A program made the translations under genes and the position numbers. Under the pieces are notes generated by a model. The model saw only the letters and a program-made list of their open reading frames with translations, was not told where the DNA came from and searched no databases. A stretch of 58,390 nucleotides of DNA from a virus: positions 1 to 58,390 of IMG/VR virus record IMGVR_UViG_3300049259_000203; one strand, 5' to 3'. Below, piece after piece: positions 54,871 to 58,390 of the stretch (its first letter is position 1; every line of letters begins with the position of its first letter).

Positions 54871-54928
54871 GTCCGACCCCGCGTTCGCTAGAGCTACTTC
54901 CGGCGGCACACCAGGTGCGGGGTCGGAC
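54871..54928. repeat. 12-bp perfect inverted repeat with 34-base spacer
   Basis: GTCCGACCCCGC (54871-54882) is repeated inverted as GCGGGGTCGGAC (54917-54928). The spacer contains CTAG and can form smaller hairpins. It is non-coding and could be a structured RNA or a protein-binding site. Confidence 0.65.
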
Positions 54929-54986
54929 TCCGCTACCTCCGCCGGACGGCCTCGGCCATATCCGGTCCTACTGCCGAGATGAGGTT

Positions 54987-55052
54987 CTAGAGCTCGTCGG
55001 CTTGCGCCATGAGCTCGGTGCCGGCCTCACCTGCCGCGCAGCGTAGCAGCAC
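54987..55052 (-). CDS. possible mini-gene, 21 codons
   Basis: The frame GTG (55050-55052) to TAG (54987-54989) encodes MLLRCAAGEAGTELMAQADE plus one residue, an amphipathic peptide. It has no clear ribosome site and may be chance. It is reported because it lies in an otherwise empty stretch right after a terminator. Confidence 0.25.
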   Translation of the reverse strand: MLLRCAAGEAGTELMAQADEL

Positions 55053-55066
55053 GCCCCGGGCAGGGC

Positions 55067-55098
55067 GAGACCCCCAGGCCGCACGCCCCGGGGGTCTC
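55067..55098 (-). terminator. hairpin terminator after the cold-shock gene
   Basis: The 9-bp perfect stem GAGACCCCC (55067-55075) pairs with GGGGGTCTC (55090-55098) around a 14-base loop, 54 bases after the stop at 55153. Confidence 0.72.
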
Positions 55099-55152
55099 CA
55101 GTGTGAGCGGGCCCTTGTCCGACTACGCGGCGCGCGGCGGGTCCATCGGAAG

Positions 55153-55371
55153 CTACGTGCCGGCGCCGTCCAGCACCCGGACGTTCTCGGCCTGCGGGCC
55201 CTTCTGGCCCTTCGTGATGTCGAACTCGACGCGCTGGTTCTCCAGCAGCTCCCGGTACCCGCTGCCCTGGATGCCGGAGAAGTGGACGAACACGTCCGCC
55301 CCGCCGCCGTCGACGGAGATGAAGCCGTAGCCCTTCTCCGCGTTGAACCACTTCACGGTGCCCTGCGACAC
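55153..55371 (-). CDS. cold-shock (CspA-like) single-strand nucleic-acid-binding protein
   Basis: The 72-residue OB-fold protein has a near-canonical sequence: [20 protein letters not shown] (RNP1 KGYGFI), [20 protein letters not shown] (RNP2 VFVHF), and [20 protein letters not shown]. Cellular CspA proteins are RNA chaperones of 65-70 residues; nothing is missing here. It is flanked by hairpins on both sides (55067-55098 and 55402-55438), so it is an independent unit probably captured from a host. The start is GTG 55369-55371 behind GGGAGAG. Confidence 0.95.
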   Translation of the reverse strand: MSQGTVKWFNAEKGYGFISVDGGGADVFVHFSGIQGSGYRELLENQRVEFDITKGQKGPQAENVRVLDGAGT

Positions 55372-55401
55372 GACGCTCTCCCTCGCTCGAACTAGGTCGG
55401 T

Positions 55402-55438
55402 GCGGGCCCGGGCTACGCCCAGCCAGGTCCGGGCCCGC
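55402..55438 (-). terminator. hairpin terminator after 55460-55690
   Basis: The 10-bp perfect stem GCGGGCCCGG (55402-55411) pairs with CCGGGCCCGC (55429-55438) around a 17-base loop, 21 bases after the stop at 55460. It ends the long terminase-side transcript. Confidence 0.8.
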
Positions 55439-55459
55439 TCCGCGGCACGCTACCGGTCG

Positions 55460-55690
55460 TCACGCGTCGGGGCCGAGCAGGACACGCCGCAGGGCCTCGT
55501 CGTCGCCGTACGGGCCGAGGAGCGCCTCCAGGTCCGGCGGCAGCGCCGGTCGGGCGCAGCGGTGCACGACCACGCCGAGCGGCCCGACGTCGGAGATCGT
55601 CTGGCACGTCGCGCAGTACGCGCCGGCGCGGCCGCCGTGCCCGAGCAGCGCGCCGCCGAGCGCCCACGCCCGGCGCAGCAGCCCCGTCAC
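55460..55690 (-). CDS. hypothetical protein, 76 aa
   Basis: The N-terminal helix (VTGLLRRAWALGGALLGHGG) is followed by AYCATCQTISDVGPLGVVVH and HRCARPALPPDLEALLG, a probable zinc ribbon (CATC...H.C). The GTG at 55688-55690 overlaps the previous stop. It is the last gene of the terminase-side operon. Confidence 0.7.
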   Translation of the reverse strand: MTGLLRRAWALGGALLGHGGRAGAYCATCQTISDVGPLGVVVHRCARPALPPDLEALLGPYGDDEALRRVLLGPDA

Positions 55691-55872
55691 GACTGCCCCA
55701 TCAGCGCGATCGCGAACAGCGGCCACACCGCGAACACCGCGGCGTACAGGCCGACCGTCACACCGTCGCGGTGCGGCTCCGAGAGGTCCCGCTGCACGAA
55801 CCGGTCCACGCGGCGGACGGTGAGACCCCCTGCGACGGCGTACGCCACACCGGCGGGCAGCCGGCCGGTCAC
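55687..55872 (-). CDS. small membrane protein, 61 aa
   Basis: The first half is mildly hydrophobic (PAGVAYAVAGGLTV). A basic stretch RRVDRFVQRDLSEPHRDG follows, and then a clear membrane helix VGLYAAVFAVWPLFAIALMG. The GTG at 55870-55872 overlaps the 53-codon gene upstream. Function unknown. Confidence 0.68.
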   Translation of the reverse strand: MTGRLPAGVAYAVAGGLTVRRVDRFVQRDLSEPHRDGVTVGLYAAVFAVWPLFAIALMGQS

Positions 55873-56030
55873 GTCCTCGCCTGCGCGATGCCCGTCTTGA
55901 ACGCGTCGGCGAGCTCGTACACCTGCCGGGCGTCGTCGGGCGGGATGACCTCCCCGCAGGACGCGGTACGCAGCGTCCGCTCGATCAGCTCGGCGTCCTC
56001 GACGCTGTCGACGCGCAGCACGACGGCCAT
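55869..56030 (-). CDS. small helical protein, 53 aa
   Basis: The 53-codon gene MAVVLRVDSVEDAELIERTL continues through CGEVIPPDDARQVYELADAF and ends AQART. The start ATG at 56028-56030 and the GTGA overlap with the following gene fit the genome's style. It is likely a small alpha/beta regulator; the family is unknown. Confidence 0.68.
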   Translation of the reverse strand: MAVVLRVDSVEDAELIERTLRTASCGEVIPPDDARQVYELADAFKTGIAQART

Positions 56031-56042
56031 GCGCCGATGGTG

Positions 56043-56885
56043 CTACCCGACCGGCTCGCCCTCGGCGCGACACGCCGCGACAGCGCGCGCCAGCTCGGAC
56101 GTCATCGCGCTCGCGCTGGCGTGCAGCCGTTCGAGCTGCACCCGCGCGTGGTGCTCGGCCAGCTCGGAGTCACGGACCCGCTTGATGCGCCCGCACAGCT
56201 CGGCGCGCTTGTCGGGGCTGCCCGTGTACCACGACTCGCCGAGCGCCGTCTTGATCGCCCGCAGCTCGTCGAGCGTCTCCTGGTGATGCCGCCGCTCCAG
56301 CGCGAGCGCCTCGGCGTCGGCTTCCCGCTGTTCGGCCTTCGCCCGGTCGATCGACGCCTCGTGGTCGGTGATCGACGCGCAGCCCGGCAGGTCCGAGCGG
56401 ACGGCCTTCACGCCGGCGGCGCGGAGCATCGACACCAGCACGCTGCGCGACACGGTCTTCCCGATCTCGCCGTGCAGCAGCGGCGCCTCCCGCACCCGCC
56501 GCGAGGTCTTCCCGGTCGCGGAGACCTCGATGTACCCCCACGTCTCCGGGACCTCGTGCACGTCCTTCACGACACCGACCGGGGCGACGAGCGTGAACCG
56601 GTCGACGAGCGACGCGACGTCGTCCATCTTGCGCGGGTCGCGGAGCTCGCGGAGCCAGTCCCGGCGGTCGACCTTGACCTCGAACCCCTCGATCGCCATG
56701 CCGCGGGACTTCCACAGCGACACGACGACGGCGTCTATCGTGCGCGTGGCGTCGAAGCCGGCGGCGTTGCGGACGTGCGTCATGTACGCGTACTCGGCGG
56801 CGCCACCGTTGCCGTCGCTCGTGTACTTGCGCTGGAGCAGGTCGAGGACGTCCTTCTCCGTCAGCTTCGGCGTCGTCGCAGTCAC
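56043..56885 (-). CDS. PD-(D/E)XK nuclease-like protein (MmcB-like), 280 aa
   Basis: The N-terminal domain fits the MmcB/DUF-type endonuclease fold. A helix KLTEKDVLDLLQRKYTSDGN leads to TRTIDAVVVSLWKSRGMAIE with the catalytic Asp, then GFEVKVDRRDWLRELRDPRK (E-x-K), VDRFTLVAP and WGYIEVSATG. A long charged coiled coil (about 185-275) follows. The family includes DNA-repair nucleases. The GTG at 56883-56885 overlaps the previous stop. Confidence 0.8.
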   Translation of the reverse strand: MTATTPKLTEKDVLDLLQRKYTSDGNGGAAEYAYMTHVRNAAGFDATRTIDAVVVSLWKSRGMAIEGFEVKVDRRDWLRELRDPRKMDDVASLVDRFTLVAPVGVVKDVHEVPETWGYIEVSATGKTSRRVREAPLLHGEIGKTVSRSVLVSMLRAAGVKAVRSDLPGCASITDHEASIDRAKAEQREADAEALALERRHHQETLDELRAIKTALGESWYTGSPDKRAELCGRIKRVRDSELAEHHARVQLERLHASASAMTSELARAVAACRAEGEPVG

Positions 56886-57268
56886 TCCAGGTCCTCTCCC
56901 GGCGCGTGGCACCTGGCCCGGTGCTTCTCGAGCCGTTCGTACGCGCAGTCGGCGGCCGCCTTCGCGTCGTCGATCGCGGTCAGCACCGCAGCCGCGACGA
57001 GCCCTAGCACGCCCGCCGCCTCCGCTGCCCCACCGAGACACCCGGGACACCACACGAGGCCCGCTGGCAGCTCGTACGGCGGCTCGATGACGGTCTTCGC
57101 CCCGTACGCCCCGACCCGGCAGAACGCGTAGCCCTCCTGCCGTTCACCGGGCCGGTACTGCGACCGCGGCCCGAACTCGACCGGGGCGACGATGTGCACC
57201 CGCCTCCGGTGCTGCGTCGCGTACGTGGAGTAGTACACCGCCCAAGGCAGCAGCGGCCGTCTGCCCAT
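56882..57268 (-). CDS. hypothetical protein, 128 aa
   Basis: The N-terminal half has YYSTYATQHRRRVHIVAPVE and QEGYAFCRVGAYGAKTVIEP. A VWCPGCLGG pair and a hydrophobic helix (AAGVLGLVAAAVLTAID) follow, then a basic helix and CHAP. The combination of CxxC and a possible membrane segment is unassigned. The ATG is at 57266-57268. Confidence 0.7.
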   Translation of the reverse strand: MGRRPLLPWAVYYSTYATQHRRRVHIVAPVEFGPRSQYRPGERQEGYAFCRVGAYGAKTVIEPPYELPAGLVWCPGCLGGAAEAAGVLGLVAAAVLTAIDDAKAAADCAYERLEKHRARCHAPGEDLE

Positions 57269-57447
57269 CAGGCGCGCCGCCACACGTTCGGCCGTACCTC
57301 GACCAGCAGCCCCTTCCGGTGCAGCGCGTTGATCGCCTGCGTGACGCCACCACGGCCACCGACGGTCGCCTTGATGACCTCGGTGCGCAGCGTCTCCAGG
57401 CCCACGGCCCGCAGGACGGCCTTCTGCGTCGGGCTGATCCCGCTCAC
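57268..57447 (-). CDS. winged-helix protein, 59 aa
   Basis: This minimal winged helix has ISPTQKAVLRAVGLETLRTE, VIKATVGGRGGVTQAINALH and RKGLLVEVRPNVWRR. It resembles the small winged-helix proteins at 11008-11244 and 20964-21206. I chose the GTG at 57445-57447 for its 4-base overlap with the DUF1643 stop; a longer start at 57465 is possible. Confidence 0.75.
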   Translation of the reverse strand: MSGISPTQKAVLRAVGLETLRTEVIKATVGGRGGVTQAINALHRKGLLVEVRPNVWRRA

Positions 57448-58142
57448 CGGAGCGGCCTCGGCCACGGCTCCAACGCGACGTCGTTACCGAGCCGCGACGG
57501 GTGCCGCGGCGACCCGTCAGCCGCGTAGCCGAGGCACAGCGTCGTCGCCGGCAGCATCGCCCGCACGTCACGGGCCCGCCAGCGCAGCGCCTTGTCGATC
57601 GACCCCCACGCGACGACCGGCGGCGGTCCCCCGTCCAGGGCCTCGCGGAGCGCGGTCGCGATCGCCGCGTCGTTCTCGGGCCCGGTCTTCGTCACCCGGT
57701 CGGTGAGCAGCTCGGACGGCTGCGTCGCACGCCACGCGAACAGGTTCACGACGACGATCCCGCCGGCGCCCTCCCGGTCGGCGAGGTCCATGCACCGTCG
57801 GATCGTCTGGTCGTCGGCCGTCGCGTCCGCCGTCGACGGGTTGAGCATCACGAACACCTGCGCCGGCGCGCTCCCCCACCGCCTCTCGAGCCGGTACCGG
57901 TACAGGCGGTCGTCGGACAGCGTCGCCGTGCACAGCGCGCCGCGTCGCACCTTCCGCCCGCCCGGCAGCACGCGCATCGGTCCGCTCGCGCCGTTGTGCG
58001 TCCAGCCGGCGTACCGGCCGAGTCCGCGCGCGTCGCCGCCGTGGAGGCTCAGGTGCGGGCAGACGCAGGACCGTGACTCGTCGTTGTAGCCGACACCGCA
58101 GCCGGTCCCGTCCGGCAGCCCGTCGGTGCAGGTGCGCAGCAC
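57444..58142 (-). CDS. DUF1643-family protein, 232 aa
   Basis: The C-terminal 150 residues match DUF1643: RYRLERRWGSAPAQVFVMLN, PSTADATADDQTIRRCMDLA, GGIVVVNLFAWRATQPSELL, PENDAAIATALREAL and VVAWGS. The N-terminal 65 residues carry several cysteines (CTDGLPDGTGCGVGYNDE, CVCPHLS), an added zinc-ribbon. The activity of the family is unknown; members occur in phages and toxin/defence neighbourhoods. The start is GTG 58140-58142. Confidence 0.87.
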   Translation of the reverse strand: MLRTCTDGLPDGTGCGVGYNDESRSCVCPHLSLHGGDARGLGRYAGWTHNGASGPMRVLPGGRKVRRGALCTATLSDDRLYRYRLERRWGSAPAQVFVMLNPSTADATADDQTIRRCMDLADREGAGGIVVVNLFAWRATQPSELLTDRVTKTGPENDAAIATALREALDGGPPPVVAWGSIDKALRWRARDVRAMLPATTLCLGYAADGSPRHPSRLGNDVALEPWPRPLR

Positions 58143-58143
58143 G

Positions 58144-58383
58144 TCAGCCCCTCGGCGGCCGGCGCACGGTGCGCTCGGCGACGTACCGCTCGTTGAGCAC
58201 GTCGAACGCACCTGTCAGCAGCGCGTCCCGGCAGGGCTGGCACAGCGCCACCGTGAGCCGCTCGGGGTCCCGCTGCGTACCAACGTCGGGCCCGACGTCG
58301 ACCTTGTCCGCGCCGTACTCCAGGCAGTTCCCGCAGAGGGATGACTGGCTGCCACGGAACAGCACCTTCGACACGTCCACCAC
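58144..58383 (-). CDS. small zinc-binding protein, 79 aa, spans the circular join
   Basis: The 79-residue protein has SLCGNCLEYGADKVDVGPDV and VALCQPCRDALL, two CxxC pairs as in HNH-like or zinc-finger adaptors. The start GTG at 58381-58383 lies in the terminal repeat and equals 118-120, one base after the stop of 122-550. No catalytic HNH residues are seen. Confidence 0.75.
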   Translation of the reverse strand: MVDVSKVLFRGSQSSLCGNCLEYGADKVDVGPDVGTQRDPERLTVALCQPCRDALLTGAFDVLNERYVAERTVRRPPRG

Positions 58384-58390
58384 GTCACGG
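58264..58390. repeat. 127-bp terminal direct repeat, right copy
   Basis: This is identical to 1-127 (see the left copy). On the closed circle base 58263 is followed by base 1, giving 58,263 bp. It carries the start and N-terminal codons of the leftward gene 58144-58383. Confidence 0.95.

Larger units (their letters stand above)
54653..55066. other. about 414-bp region without a confident gene upstream of the portal
   Basis: No convincing gene is present. It holds a 12-bp inverted repeat (54871-54882 and 54917-54928), several CTAG-type stop clusters, and a possible 21-codon mini-gene at 54987-55052. It should contain the late head-gene promoter and could carry a structured RNA or packaging signal. 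I could not recognise a -35/-10 pair of the early family. Confidence 0.6.

Noticed and set aside
54800-54960. Possible tRNA in the non-coding region upstream of the portal (GGGGTCGGACTCC T-arm-like)
   Set aside because: The sequence has two B-box mismatches, and no matching acceptor arm could be found at the right distance on either strand. It is better described as part of the inverted repeat.

Overview
The window is a complete, circularly closed genome of a tailed bacteriophage of siphovirus type. The first 127 bases (1-127) are repeated exactly at 58264-58390. This is the overlap left when a circular or circularly permuted genome is assembled, so the non-redundant length is 58,263 bp. The very high G+C, frequent GTG starts, strong AGGAGG ribosome-binding sites, an SPP1-type portal, a gpE-type capsid protein and a PGRP/amidase lysin point to an actinobacterial host (Streptomyces or a relative). 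The host is an inference. Essentially every believable gene, about 92 of them, lies on the minus strand, so transcription runs right to left and wraps through the ends. Most neighbours overlap by 1-4 bases (ATGA, GTGA or TGATG).

Read in the direction of transcription. The head module (54652 to 45354) carries portal, small basic protein, scaffold, decoration protein, major capsid, minor head protein and connectors. The tail module (45316 to 35593) carries the major tail protein, tail assembly chaperones with a GGGAAAC -1 frameshift, a 1418-residue tape measure with an internal duplication, and three distal tail proteins. The lysis cassette (35499 to 33465) carries an amidase-PGBD endolysin and three membrane proteins, one of them collagen-like.

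The early region runs from 33308 to 4391. It holds a DUF2958 protein, a C5-cytosine methyltransferase with a variant catalytic loop, a RecA/Sak4-like ATPase with a SAP-like tail, a winged-helix protein placed like a replication initiator, a ParB protein without ParA, a tRNA-like element, and a fusion protein that looks like an adenine-methyltransferase fold joined to a Mom-like GNAT domain. A second ParB-fold protein, an ASCH protein, a LAGLIDADG homing endonuclease, a Gp37/Gp68 protein, a Dam methylase, a UvrD-type helicase and many small unknowns follow. The terminase pair (4146 to 2022), a VRR-NUC nuclease and small genes lead through the join to 55460. A stand-alone cold-shock gene sits just before the portal.

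Two regulatory themes stand out. At least five early operons share one promoter design: TGTAC(A/G), exactly 17 bp, CATAAT or TAAGAT, then a downstream TGTACAG. Many of the same genes share a start-associated leader, CACAGGAGGACCCG. Strong perfect hairpins end most transcription units. Between the terS start and one such hairpin lies a 16-bp palindrome one base from the chromosomal parS consensus, which makes a functional link to the phage ParB plausible.

I see no integrase, ParA, DNA polymerase, primase or clear immunity repressor. Two genes (591-1038 and 7800-8073) need a +1 shift to be read whole. Functions are assigned from family motifs visible in the translations; genes described as unrecognised are left without a function.
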